A stretch of 64,000 bases of DNA. Source: Brotonthovivens ammoniilytica. Its GTDB lineage: Bacteria > Bacillota > Clostridia > Lachnospirales > Lachnospiraceae. A model generated the notes under the pieces. The model made no database searches and was not told the DNA's origin. It saw only the letters and a list, made by a program, of their open reading frames with translations. The position numbers and the translations under genes are program-made. This document shows, piece after piece, positions 1 to 7,492 of this stretch (the stretch's first letter is position 1; the number at the start of each line of letters is the position of its first letter). The stretch is from NCBI RefSeq assembly GCF_025566885.1, contig NZ_JAOQJQ010000007.1, forward strand, positions 62,001 through 126,000. Direction: 5' to 3'.

Positions 1-472
1 CCCCATCCCTTTGATATATCTTTTTCATCAGCGGCGGATAACCGAAATGAAACAGCCCTGCCCCTTTAATCTCGTCATAGTCAAGGTCACTGCCGGAAAA
101 TGTATGATTCGTCCCTGGATGGTGCAGAAACATCCTGTCAATCCCTTTGGGCGCCAATACCACAGAATATGATGTACTGCCATCCGGATCCTCCATAATA
201 TGATCAACCTCGGCAAATTTGTTTAGCTGCTCTTTTACAATGGAGCCAAAATGATCATGGCCGATTTTGCTCATCAGACATACAAAAGCTCCGAGCATCT
301 TTAATGCAAGCCCTGTATTGGCCACACTTCCCCCTATATGGATATCTGCACTTCCAACCTCGCTTAAACCTCCCGGGCAAAACAGATTTGTGATTTCACA
401 GCCTTTATCATTTAAAAATGCGGGTGCGATATCCAGACAGATATGCCCTGCCACTACAATCTTCTGTGTCAT
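1..472 (-). CDS. PfkB-family sugar kinase (3' end outside window)
   Basis: The minus-strand frame opens at an ATG at 472 behind AAGGTAG and stays open to the window edge, about 157 residues. The N-terminus (TQKIVVAGHICLDI) and the glycine-rich stretch IGGSVANTGLALKMLG are typical of the ribokinase/PfkB fold, where the first strand and the GG(x)xxN motif shape the sugar site. The C-terminal ATP-binding part with the GAGD catalytic motif lies outside the window. It starts 8 bp after the upstream VOC gene, so the two are one transcription unit. It probably phosphorylates a sugar released by the neighbouring pathway. The substrate cannot be read from the sequence. Confidence 0.8.
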   Translation of the reverse strand, partial: MTQKIVVAGHICLDIAPAFLNDKGCEITNLFCPGGLSEVGSADIHIGGSVANTGLALKMLGAFVCLMSKIGHDHFGSIVKEQLNKFAEVDHIMEDPDGSTSYSVVLAPKGIDRMFLHHPGTNHTFSGSDLDYDEIKGAGLFHFGYPPLMKKIYQRDG

Positions 473-479
473 ATTTTTT

Positions 480-953
480 CTACCTTCCATCTGAATTTTC
501 TTCATTATGAATTTCCATTAAGATGCCCATCTCCTTTTGCAGATCCGCATAAGCAAGCATGGGAGTCACTCCATCTTCCATTTTTATATCCAGATAAGGT
601 TTTCTGCCGGAAATCTGTCTGGCATGTGCAAGAGCCTCCCCAAAGGTTTCCTGGGATGCAAAACCAATGTGATGCATCATAGGGCCATGCAGCTTTAACC
701 AGTCAGAAAACACCTCATCATTTTCTTTTGGGGCAAAAAGCTCTAATTCAATTCCAAGACAATCGCATACCGCGGTAATCATATGAATGCCGCCCTTTCT
801 CCCATTTACAATCTTGTTGGCAAACACTTTTTCCACAACTTCGTATTTCCATGGACCAATTCCGTATTCTCTTTCATATAATTCGGCTGCTTTATAAACA
901 TCTTCCACCATAATTCCAAGATGTACTATTTTTGTCAGTTTTCCTTTGCTCAT
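480..953 (-). CDS. VOC (glyoxalase/epimerase-like) metalloprotein
   Basis: 157 residues with two beta-alpha-beta-beta-beta modules of the vicinal oxygen chelate superfamily. Probable metal ligands are the His in IVHLGIMV, the Glu in GIELELF, the His pair in MMHHIGF and the Glu in MGILMEIH, so a full set is present. Family members catalyse epimerisation, isomerisation, hydration or lyase chemistry on oxygen-chelating substrates. SD is AAGGAG. It is transcribed divergently from the AraC gene and leads into the PfkB kinase. A second VOC gene lies at 2105-2581, so the enzyme probably acts on an intermediate of this sugar/glycoside pathway. The reaction is not known. Confidence 0.75.
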   Translation of the reverse strand: MSKGKLTKIVHLGIMVEDVYKAAELYEREYGIGPWKYEVVEKVFANKIVNGRKGGIHMITAVCDCLGIELELFAPKENDEVFSDWLKLHGPMMHHIGFASQETFGEALAHARQISGRKPYLDIKMEDGVTPMLAYADLQKEMGILMEIHNEENSDGR

Positions 954-988
954 AATTACGCTCCTTCTCTATCTATTTTCTTCTAATC

Positions 989-1017
989 TTGACGTTATTT
1001 TTTATCAAAGGTATAAT
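989..1017 (+). promoter_or_regulatory. SigA-type promoter of the AraC gene
   Basis: TTGACG at 989-994 and a perfect TATAAT at 1012-1017 are separated by 17 bp, 33 bp before the start codon. The 96-bp gap also has to carry the divergent promoter for the VOC/PfkB unit, which I could not identify with confidence. Confidence 0.75.
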
Positions 1018-1049
1018 TCTTTTAACAACCTTTTACCGGAGGAACACGT

Positions 1050-2069
1050 ATGCCCCCTTACAAAAACAGGAAGATTGAAATCATTGAACATAACACCATC
1101 AGCAAACTTAATTTCTTTATATTGGACATCACATATTCCACCGCTCATATCCATTCGGATCTGGAGGTTTTATATGTGGTAGAAGGAAGTCTTAAGATTG
1201 ATACGGTTGACCAATCCTTTACATTATCTTCCGGGGAAATGGCATTATTTAACCCCTATCAGATTCATTCCTGTTATGCAAAGACCTCCCTTTGTCTTGT
1301 ACTGGTCACACAGATTGATGTCACATTCTGTCAGAATTATTTTCCGAATATTACAAACCTTCGTTTCTGTACCTCAGATCTGAATGCTGTGGTTCCTCAA
1401 AAGGAACTGAAAGAAATGCAGGACGTATGTTTCCATATTGCTTACAATTACTTCGGCCAGAAGCTTGGATTTGAATTCCGCTGTATCAGTGATGTAAACC
1501 GGCTCTTTGACTATTTCCTGCAATCTGTACCCCACAGTTTTATTTCTGAGGAAGAAAGGGTAACTGCTCTGAATTTTGAAAACCGGATGGAACGGATCCT
1601 GGCCTATATAAAGCAGCACTATACAGAAAAGCTGGAACTTAATAAAATCGCCCTGCAAGAGGGGCTGACCCCTACTTATTTATCTCACTTTTTTAAAAAG
1701 CATCTGAATCAGTCCTTTCAGTCATATGTCAATACTCTGCGGCTGGAACACGCCATCTATCTGATGCGCAACACAAACCTGAAAATTATTGATATCTGTA
1801 TTGCCAGCGGTTTTTCAGACAGTAAATATCTGAACAAGCAGTTTGATATTATGTATCATATGACCCCTTCTGAATTCCGCAGACAGCACAAACAATTATT
1901 TTCTCATACTAGAGAATCCACAGACTCAGATCACAGCATACAGCAGAAACTGTCTATGGAAGAAAGTCTGTTTGTACTAAGGAAACATCATTTCTATAAA
2001 TGTGATGAGCACGGTTCACCAAATAAAATTTTATCAGAAGCTTCACCCCAGGAAAGGACAGAGAAATAA
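1050..2069 (+). CDS. AraC-family transcriptional regulator with cupin sensor domain
   Basis: 339 residues. Residues 1-90 form a cupin-like AraC ligand-binding domain (the run ending in LEVLYVVEGSLKI, then LSSGEMALFNPYQIHS). About residues 185-285 carry the two helix-turn-helix motifs of the AraC/XylS family (LNKIALQEGLTPTYLSHFFK and IDICIASGFSDSKYLNKQF, ending TPSEFRRQH). A roughly 55-residue low-complexity tail follows and is longer than usual. GGAGG sits 7 nt before the ATG. It is the only plus-strand gene inside a minus-strand catabolic cluster, so it is the likely local activator responding to the imported glycoside or sugar. Confidence 0.9.
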   Translation: MPPYKNRKIEIIEHNTISKLNFFILDITYSTAHIHSDLEVLYVVEGSLKIDTVDQSFTLSSGEMALFNPYQIHSCYAKTSLCLVLVTQIDVTFCQNYFPNITNLRFCTSDLNAVVPQKELKEMQDVCFHIAYNYFGQKLGFEFRCISDVNRLFDYFLQSVPHSFISEEERVTALNFENRMERILAYIKQHYTEKLELNKIALQEGLTPTYLSHFFKKHLNQSFQSYVNTLRLEHAIYLMRNTNLKIIDICIASGFSDSKYLNKQFDIMYHMTPSEFRRQHKQLFSHTRESTDSDHSIQQKLSMEESLFVLRKHHFYKCDEHGSPNKILSEASPQERTEK

Positions 2070-2101
2070 GATGATTGCATTTACATATTTCCCTGTCCTT
2101 T
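2053..2101. terminator. Bidirectional terminator between araC-like gene and VOC gene
   Basis: AAAGGACAG at 2053-2061 pairs with CTGTCCTTT at 2093-2101, with more pairing inside (AGAAATA with TATTT). The stem overlaps the last codons of the AraC gene and serves the two convergent genes. Confidence 0.6.
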
Positions 2102-2104
2102 GAT

Positions 2105-2581
2105 TTAATCTCTTATTTCATTATAGATTTCCACAATGGAACCCATTTCCTCTACCAAATCCAGGTATGCGAAGTCCATCCCTCTGCGGTCTTTAGCATG
2201 AATCTGTTTTGCATGAATCCACAGTTTTTTTCCTTCTGCCTTCTGTGCATCCAAAAGCTCCTGAAACAGACTGTTACCGTCAGGAGTCATAACTGCAAAA
2301 TGGTGCACTCCCGGTCCGTGTTTCTTTAAATAATCCATATACGGCCCCTCTCCCGTTGGCTCTATCAGCTCTATTTCAAATCTGTCAGGGAAAACGGTTA
2401 TGGCCCCTTTAATATTAAGCTGTCCCGGCTTTCCGTTGATTTCCAGAGGAGGCAGATCTGCCCCGTCAAAACACTCCCACTGACTGATTCCCAGATATTT
2501 TTCAAAATTTGCTATGGCCTGTTTCAGATTAGTGACAATAATCCCAACCTGTGAAACTCTGCTGACTTTACACTCTGTCAT
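2105..2581 (-). CDS. VOC family protein, second copy in locus
   Basis: 158 residues with the methylmalonyl-CoA-epimerase/glyoxalase-like double module. The Glu in FEIELIEP, the His pair in GVHHFAV and the Glu in MGSIVEIY are in place, but the first ligand position reads VSQVGIIV, so the usual His is Gln. It is the last gene of the long leftward operon that begins at 8530, 15 bp after the TIM-barrel gene. It is clearly diverged from the VOC protein at 480-953, so this is not a recent tandem duplicate. It may process the cleaved sugar or the keto intermediate. Specific function unknown. Confidence 0.75.
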   Translation of the reverse strand: MTECKVSRVSQVGIIVTNLKQAIANFEKYLGISQWECFDGADLPPLEINGKPGQLNIKGAITVFPDRFEIELIEPTGEGPYMDYLKKHGPGVHHFAVMTPDGNSLFQELLDAQKAEGKKLWIHAKQIHAKDRRGMDFAYLDLVEEMGSIVEIYNEIRD

Positions 2582-2596
2582 TTTTGTTCCTTTCTG

Positions 2597-3574
2597 CTAG
2601 GCATTTTCATAAAGCCTTCTGGTCAGATTATGAAAACGTTTCAGCTGCATATCGTCATCTTCCTGAATCGAGTAGTGGTGTCCCTCATATTCACCAATGA
2701 AATATCCCTCATATCCTGCCTCTTTGATCAGGGGCATAATTTCCTCATACGGAATACAAGGATCTGTGATATCATCCGCAAGATAATAAAACTTCCCGTG
2801 AATCATATGAGCATACTTTAACATGGGAATAAAATCTTTGAGATCCCCTGCGGATTCTGAAAATTTAGGACAAAATTCATTCACATACTGTGTTTCCACA
2901 GAAGAATTACAAAATTCCAGTAATCTGTCCTTTGTTTCTCCTGTTCTTATCATACTTAAAACCTGGTTCATACGCTCTGGGGCAAAACCGTCTTCTAATG
3001 CCTGGTTGATATGTAACTGATGGGGGTAACGCTGGAAAATACTTGTATCAGGACACACGCCAAGCCACCCCTCTGACTTTTCCATAATATCAAAATACTT
3101 CTGCCATACTTCTACTTTCGGATGATGAGGCCAGTGCATTTCAATACAGAGCTTTACATCCATTTTTTCACAAAATGGAGCCATCCGCTGAAAAATTTCC
3201 GGAGAAATAGAATGCTGGGTTTTCATCATATGAAAACCAGCTTTTCTGGCATAGATGATATCGTTTTTTGTAAATTCAATCACTTCCTCCGGCGTCAGAT
3301 CACGGTCAGAGCGCATCCCAAAATCAAGATACCCTTCCCAGCACACCGGATCCATATCATAATCTGAAATCATCTGAGCAAACCGGTCCAGCCAGGCATC
3401 CGCAGCATAAGGATATTCTTCGCACATCTGAGCCGCCACAATGGTAAATCCACGGTATCCAAGATCTTTTGCTTTTTTGATACACTGCTCAAGATTCATT
3501 TTTCCTGTATGAAAAGAATTTGCAAAACTGTAAAGGGAGACTCCATATTTTAAACCATTATTTTTCATTTCCAT
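2597..3574 (-). CDS. Sugar phosphate isomerase/epimerase-type TIM barrel; probable C-glycoside deglycosidase alpha subunit
   Basis: 325 residues of the AP-endonuclease-2/xylose-isomerase-like barrel. A metal quartet is visible at Glu145 (CIEMHW), Asp176 (VCPDTS), His259 (HMIHGKF) and Glu295 (IGEYEG). The opening MKYGVSLYS-like strand and the pairing with a DUF6379 gene are what is seen for alpha subunits of C-C cleaving glycoside lyases (DfgA of Eubacterium cellulosolvens, DgpC of strain PUE, CarC). These act on a 3-oxo-C-glucoside and split the sugar-aglycone carbon bond. The gene overlaps the beta-subunit gene by 17 bp, supporting a complex. The start at 3574 follows AAAGGA. The function is inferred from family and context. 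Confidence 0.7.
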   Translation of the reverse strand: MEMKNNGLKYGVSLYSFANSFHTGKMNLEQCIKKAKDLGYRGFTIVAAQMCEEYPYAADAWLDRFAQMISDYDMDPVCWEGYLDFGMRSDRDLTPEEVIEFTKNDIIYARKAGFHMMKTQHSISPEIFQRMAPFCEKMDVKLCIEMHWPHHPKVEVWQKYFDIMEKSEGWLGVCPDTSIFQRYPHQLHINQALEDGFAPERMNQVLSMIRTGETKDRLLEFCNSSVETQYVNEFCPKFSESAGDLKDFIPMLKYAHMIHGKFYYLADDITDPCIPYEEIMPLIKEAGYEGYFIGEYEGHHYSIQEDDDMQLKRFHNLTRRLYENA

Positions 3575-3998
3575 CTGACGATCCTTTCGTATTTAATTTC
3601 TTTGTACAGGTACTGGTAATCATAAGATAATTTCCAAAATAACCGGTATAGGGTATCTTATGTTTCATCTTCATGAAAACCTCATGTTCCCCCTGATTCA
3701 AAGGATTTTCATCAAGTACCCGAATTACTGCTTTTGTTCCTGTAAACCAGTACTCCTTGCTGCATTCCGGAATCTCATTTAAGAAAAACCATTTGCCGTT
3801 CACCCCAAAACGAATGGCATCTCCGGGAATTATTTTTCCATCTATCATAACTTCCAGATTTTCTATATTGCACAGATAAGCTCCGCGGTATGTAGGATAC
3901 TTTACACAAAAATCATATCCCAGGGGAATTCCTTTCGCTTCATATATCTTCAGATCATCTTCGCAGACCATATATTCATTAAATGCCGTAAAATCCAT
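3558..3998 (-). CDS. DUF6379 protein; probable C-glycoside deglycosidase beta subunit
   Basis: 146 residues, the normal size for the small subunit of two-component C-glycoside deglycosidases (DfgB/DgpB/CarB type). Recognised features are the strand YPTYRGAYLCNIENLEVMID, then IPGDAIRFGVNGKWF, and the C-terminal HKIPYTGYFGNYLMI. The protein has no signal peptide and no membrane segment. In characterised systems this beta-sandwich subunit binds the TIM-barrel subunit and completes the active site. SD is AAGGAG 7 nt before the ATG. It lies between the MFS transporter and the alpha-subunit gene, which it overlaps. DUF6379 is rare outside such loci, so this gene is the strongest single pointer to C-glycoside cleavage here. 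Confidence 0.75.
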   Translation of the reverse strand: MDFTAFNEYMVCEDDLKIYEAKGIPLGYDFCVKYPTYRGAYLCNIENLEVMIDGKIIPGDAIRFGVNGKWFFLNEIPECSKEYWFTGTKAVIRVLDENPLNQGEHEVFMKMKHKIPYTGYFGNYLMITSTCTKKLNTKGSSDGNEK

Positions 3999-4015
3999 AA
4001 TTGTCTCCTTTTCTA

Positions 4016-5308
4016 TTATTTCTTCAATAATTCCGGATGTACTATCTTATCCCATTTTGCTGCATCCGTACATTTGATAATCAGTATGTCAATCACCAGC
4101 AATACAACATATACCAGATATGCCCGTGACAAACTTCCGGTCAGCTGCAGTACCACTGCATTTACAATAAAGTTCAGACTTACAATACAGTAACCCATGG
4201 GGAAAGCCAGCTTGTTCACAAAGGGATAATCCATAGTTCCAAAAATGGACGCCGGCCAGGAGATCTGAAAATTGGTTGTTCCCCCCAAAGACATACCGAT
4301 AACCAGAATCGACACATAAACAAGAGGCGGACACCACTCAGCCAGCAGATTTAACAATACTCCCACCGCAAAGAATCCGCAGTAAAGCATCGCCGATTTT
4401 TTTGTTCCCATTTTAGTATCCAGCACACCTACAAGCCAGCTGCCAAACATTCCGCAGACAGCCGCTGCTGTCATAGCTCCTACTGCCACCGGCTGAGAAA
4501 GTCCCAGTGCAATATTACGGTTTACAAACTGAGATACGATTCCCACAAGGACCAGGCCCATAATACCCGGAACAAGAGCTGACAGATACAATTCCTTTGT
4601 GCGCAGAAGTTTTCCTATGGTCCAGTCACTGACATAAGAGCTTCCCTCATCTTTTATAATAGCGTAATCCCTCTCATACTCTTCCCGGCTTACATTATCC
4701 GGATAGATTCCTGCATCCATGGGATTATCCTTTAAAAACACCAGGCATAAAATTCCCATGAGAATTGGAAGAACTCCAAAAACAGAAAGTCCGATCTTAT
4801 AATTTGCAATAGTTACAAGTACAGTCATAATGGGAACCATAATGGCTGATGCGATATTGGCTCCAATGGTGCTGATTCCAACAACAACGCCACGTTTTTT
4901 GGGAAACCAGGAGGACTGCAGCGCTCCCATACAGAGAAAAAATGTCCCCTGACCGCAGCTGACCATAATACACATACTGACAGCATACATAACAAGGTTC
5001 TCTGCCCTTAAGAACAAAAATAAAAACGCAAAACCGAAGATAATCATTAAAATACCGCTCATTTTGCTGCTTCCGATTTTATCCCTGATCTTACCAATCA
5101 CAAACATGGCAACGACCCCTGCAAATCCCGCAATTGTTCCAATGGAAAGGCAGATATTATAGTCAAGACCCGATCCTTCTGAAATTGCAGGCAGCGCCAC
5201 ATTTAATCCATCTGAGGTACCTGCATTATTACAGAACAGACAGATGATTCCAAATAAAATTAACAACCAGCCTTTCGATCCAAAATTTCTTACACTTGTT
5301 TTATTCAT
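4016..5308 (-). CDS. Major facilitator superfamily transporter
   Basis: About 430 residues with roughly 12 hydrophobic helices, and a cytoplasmic loop near residues 200-235. The loop 2-3 motif reads IGKIRDKIG, matching the MFS signature G-x-x-x-D-(R/K). The ATG at 5308 was chosen because AGGAG lies 8 nt upstream. An in-frame GTG at 5317 overlaps that SD and is unlikely. The gene follows the TIM-barrel isomerase (stop at 5314) with 5 bp spacing and precedes DUF6379. It probably imports the glycoside or exports an aglycone. Substrate not predictable. Confidence 0.85.
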   Translation of the reverse strand: MNKTSVRNFGSKGWLLILFGIICLFCNNAGTSDGLNVALPAISEGSGLDYNICLSIGTIAGFAGVVAMFVIGKIRDKIGSSKMSGILMIIFGFAFLFLFLRAENLVMYAVSMCIMVSCGQGTFFLCMGALQSSWFPKKRGVVVGISTIGANIASAIMVPIMTVLVTIANYKIGLSVFGVLPILMGILCLVFLKDNPMDAGIYPDNVSREEYERDYAIIKDEGSSYVSDWTIGKLLRTKELYLSALVPGIMGLVLVGIVSQFVNRNIALGLSQPVAVGAMTAAAVCGMFGSWLVGVLDTKMGTKKSAMLYCGFFAVGVLLNLLAEWCPPLVYVSILVIGMSLGGTTNFQISWPASIFGTMDYPFVNKLAFPMGYCIVSLNFIVNAVVLQLTGSLSRAYLVYVVLLVIDILIIKCTDAAKWDKIVHPELLKK

Positions 5309-5313
5309 CTGAC

Positions 5314-6315
5314 TCACTCCTGCCCTTCCTTTGTTTTTAATGCACTGTCAAAAGCCATCTCCGATGGAGAAAAATTGATTTTCTTTGTATAGCTGCAGGC
5401 TTCTGTTGCTCCAAATACACGGTCCATGCCGCCATCCTCCCATTCAATGGACAGTGGTCCGTCATAGCCTGCTGCATTTAATACTCTGATTATTTTATCA
5501 AAATCCACATCACCATGACCGGGAGATACAAAATTCCATCCTCTGCGGGGATCCCCAAAATTAATATGAGAACCAAGAATACCATTCCTGCCATCTAAAT
5601 TGACCGCAGCATCCTTAATATGAACATGGTATACTCTGTCCATAAAGTCGTAAAGAAACATTGCCGGATCTATTCCCTGCCAGATCAGATGACTGGGATC
5701 AAAGTTAATTCCAAGAGCGGGACGCCTGTGAAAAACCTCTAAAAGCTTCTTTGTACTCCAGTAGTCAAAAGCAATTTCTGTAGGATGGACCTCCAGCGCA
5801 AACTTCACTCCGCATGCATCAAACTCATCAAAAATCGGCTGCCAGAGTTCTCTGATTTTACGATAGCCTTCCTCAATCATCTCATCTGTAGTCTGTGGAA
5901 AGGAATACCACATTTTCCAGATAGGTGAGCCCATAAATCCTGTCACAACTTTAACTCCAAGATTTCTGGCGGCCTTTGCCGCATATTTCATTTCCTGAAT
6001 GCCCCATTCCCGGATTTTTTCCGGGCACCCTGCATACTCAGCAGGAGCGAAACCATCCAGACGTTTATCCCAGATATCTCCCACACACTGGCCCGGCAGA
6101 TGGGCCGCAATGGCTTTACAGATTAATCCATATTTTTCTAATGTTTCCTGCACTTTTCTGACATAATCAGGATCTTGTGCCGCTCTTTTTACATTCAGCT
6201 GTCCCCAGCTTGCAATCTCTAGTCCATCATATCCCATTTCTTTTGCAAGTCTGCAGATTTCTTCCAATTCCAGATCTGCCCACTGAGCAGTCATCAGTGT
6301 TACCGGTCTTGCCAT
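5314..6315 (-). CDS. Sugar phosphate isomerase/epimerase-like TIM-barrel enzyme
   Basis: 333 residues from the ATG at 6315, which sits 8 nt after AGGAGG; a longer frame to 6342 lacks an SD. Metal ligands of the xylose-isomerase-like barrel are visible: Glu175/His177 (LEVHPT), Asp206/His209 (FDPSHL), His232 (HVHIKD) and Glu291 (SIEWED). This subfamily is regularly paired with 380-residue Gfo/Idh dehydrogenases, as here: the ATG overlaps the dehydrogenase stop codon (TAATG). In related 3-keto-sugar pathways such proteins act as isomerases or lyases on the 3-oxo sugar. It is distinct from the other two barrels in this operon. Confidence 0.8.
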   Translation of the reverse strand: MARPVTLMTAQWADLELEEICRLAKEMGYDGLEIASWGQLNVKRAAQDPDYVRKVQETLEKYGLICKAIAAHLPGQCVGDIWDKRLDGFAPAEYAGCPEKIREWGIQEMKYAAKAARNLGVKVVTGFMGSPIWKMWYSFPQTTDEMIEEGYRKIRELWQPIFDEFDACGVKFALEVHPTEIAFDYWSTKKLLEVFHRRPALGINFDPSHLIWQGIDPAMFLYDFMDRVYHVHIKDAAVNLDGRNGILGSHINFGDPRRGWNFVSPGHGDVDFDKIIRVLNAAGYDGPLSIEWEDGGMDRVFGATEACSYTKKINFSPSEMAFDSALKTKEGQE

Positions 6316-7466
6316 TATTTTTCCTCCTGTAAATCTACCCATACATTTCCATTCTCATTACTTTTTAAACATGCTTCCACAAAAGCAAGCCCTTCTTTTC
6401 CGTGGCTTATGTCAGGAAAATCAATCATATCTTCTGAAAAGCTGCCTTCTTTTTTGGCACGTATACAACAAATAAAACTCTGATATAGATTTGCCATTGC
6501 TTCCAGCCAGCCCTCTGTATGGCCTGCCGGAAGTCTTGCGTATTTTCCGGCCTCCGGATCAATACTGCTATATCCCCGATGAAGCTTTACAATACTTCCG
6601 TCTGCATGAATTTCTGTAATTTTTTCAGACTCTTCCTGATCCCAGAGAATGGTTCCCCGGCTTCCGTATATCCGCAGTTTCAAAGCATTATCACTTCCGA
6701 TAGCTGCCTGAGAGGTCCAGTAAATTCCCGAAGCCCCATTGTCATATTCCACTAATATCGAATCATTATCATCCAGCACGCGTCCCGGGACAATCACATC
6801 CATTTTAGCCAGTACCCGCTTTATTTTCAGTCCTGTAGTCATAGCTGCAAGATTTTCTACATGAGTACCTAGATCCCCCAGGCAGTTTACTCTGCCGGTC
6901 TTTTTAGGATCACATCTCCAGGCTCCCTGCTTTCCTCCAAAATCATCCTCAAATGCCAGCCAGCCCTGTGGATACTCCGCCATAACCATACGGATCTCTC
7001 CCAGCTCTCCCTTTCGTATTTTCTTTTGAATATGTTTTATAGTTACATGCCCCATATAGGTGTAAGTCACCATAAGCAAAAGCTGCTTTTCCTCTGCCAG
7101 CTTCTGCAGCTTATCGGCCTGTTCAAAGCTGATGGTTACCGGTTTATCACAGGCCACATGGATTCCCGCCTCCAGAAAGGCTCTGCACATTTCATAATGC
7201 AGATAATTTGGCGTCACAATCACCACAAAATCAATTCCGTCTTCACGCTGGGCTTCTGCTTTTGCCATTTCTTGATAAGATTCATAACACCTTTTGGGAT
7301 CAATATGAAAGGCTTCTGCCGCCGCTTTAGACTTTTCCTGATTTCCTGAAAAAACCCCCGCTGTCAGTCTGGCTTCACCGTCCAGATTTACAGCCCTTCG
7401 GTGTGCGGCGCCGATAAATCCATCCAGACCGCCGCCAACCATTCCATAAGATAAGACTTCTGACAT
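6315..7466 (-). CDS. Gfo/Idh/MocA-family NAD(P)-dependent sugar dehydrogenase
   Basis: 383 residues. The N-terminal Rossmann fold has the dinucleotide motif VGGGLDGFIGAAH (residues 10-22). Lys108 lies in the CDKP motif (EKP in most relatives), and Asp198/His202 (GDLGTHVENL) are the probable catalytic residues of the C-terminal domain. Relatives with this long form oxidise a sugar hydroxyl, often at C3 (levoglucosan and glucoside 3-dehydrogenases). In known C-glycoside pathways a Gfo/Idh enzyme (DgpA) makes the 3-oxo-glycoside that the lyase needs, so this is the candidate first step. It is coupled to the TIM-barrel gene by a TAATG overlap. Confidence 0.85.
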   Translation of the reverse strand: MSEVLSYGMVGGGLDGFIGAAHRRAVNLDGEARLTAGVFSGNQEKSKAAAEAFHIDPKRCYESYQEMAKAEAQREDGIDFVVIVTPNYLHYEMCRAFLEAGIHVACDKPVTISFEQADKLQKLAEEKQLLLMVTYTYMGHVTIKHIQKKIRKGELGEIRMVMAEYPQGWLAFEDDFGGKQGAWRCDPKKTGRVNCLGDLGTHVENLAAMTTGLKIKRVLAKMDVIVPGRVLDDNDSILVEYDNGASGIYWTSQAAIGSDNALKLRIYGSRGTILWDQEESEKITEIHADGSIVKLHRGYSSIDPEAGKYARLPAGHTEGWLEAMANLYQSFICCIRAKKEGSFSEDMIDFPDISHGKEGLAFVEACLKSNENGNVWVDLQEEK

Positions 7467-7492
7467 TCCCGCCTTCTCCTTTCTTACAGTAC

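Noticed and set aside
28..216. Minus-strand frame of 62 codons near the left edge
   Set aside because: It lies in a different frame inside the PfkB kinase gene, which has the recognisable protein sequence.
5309..5317. GTG start for the MFS gene giving three extra residues
   Set aside because: The GTG overlaps the AGGAG site that correctly serves the ATG at 5308.
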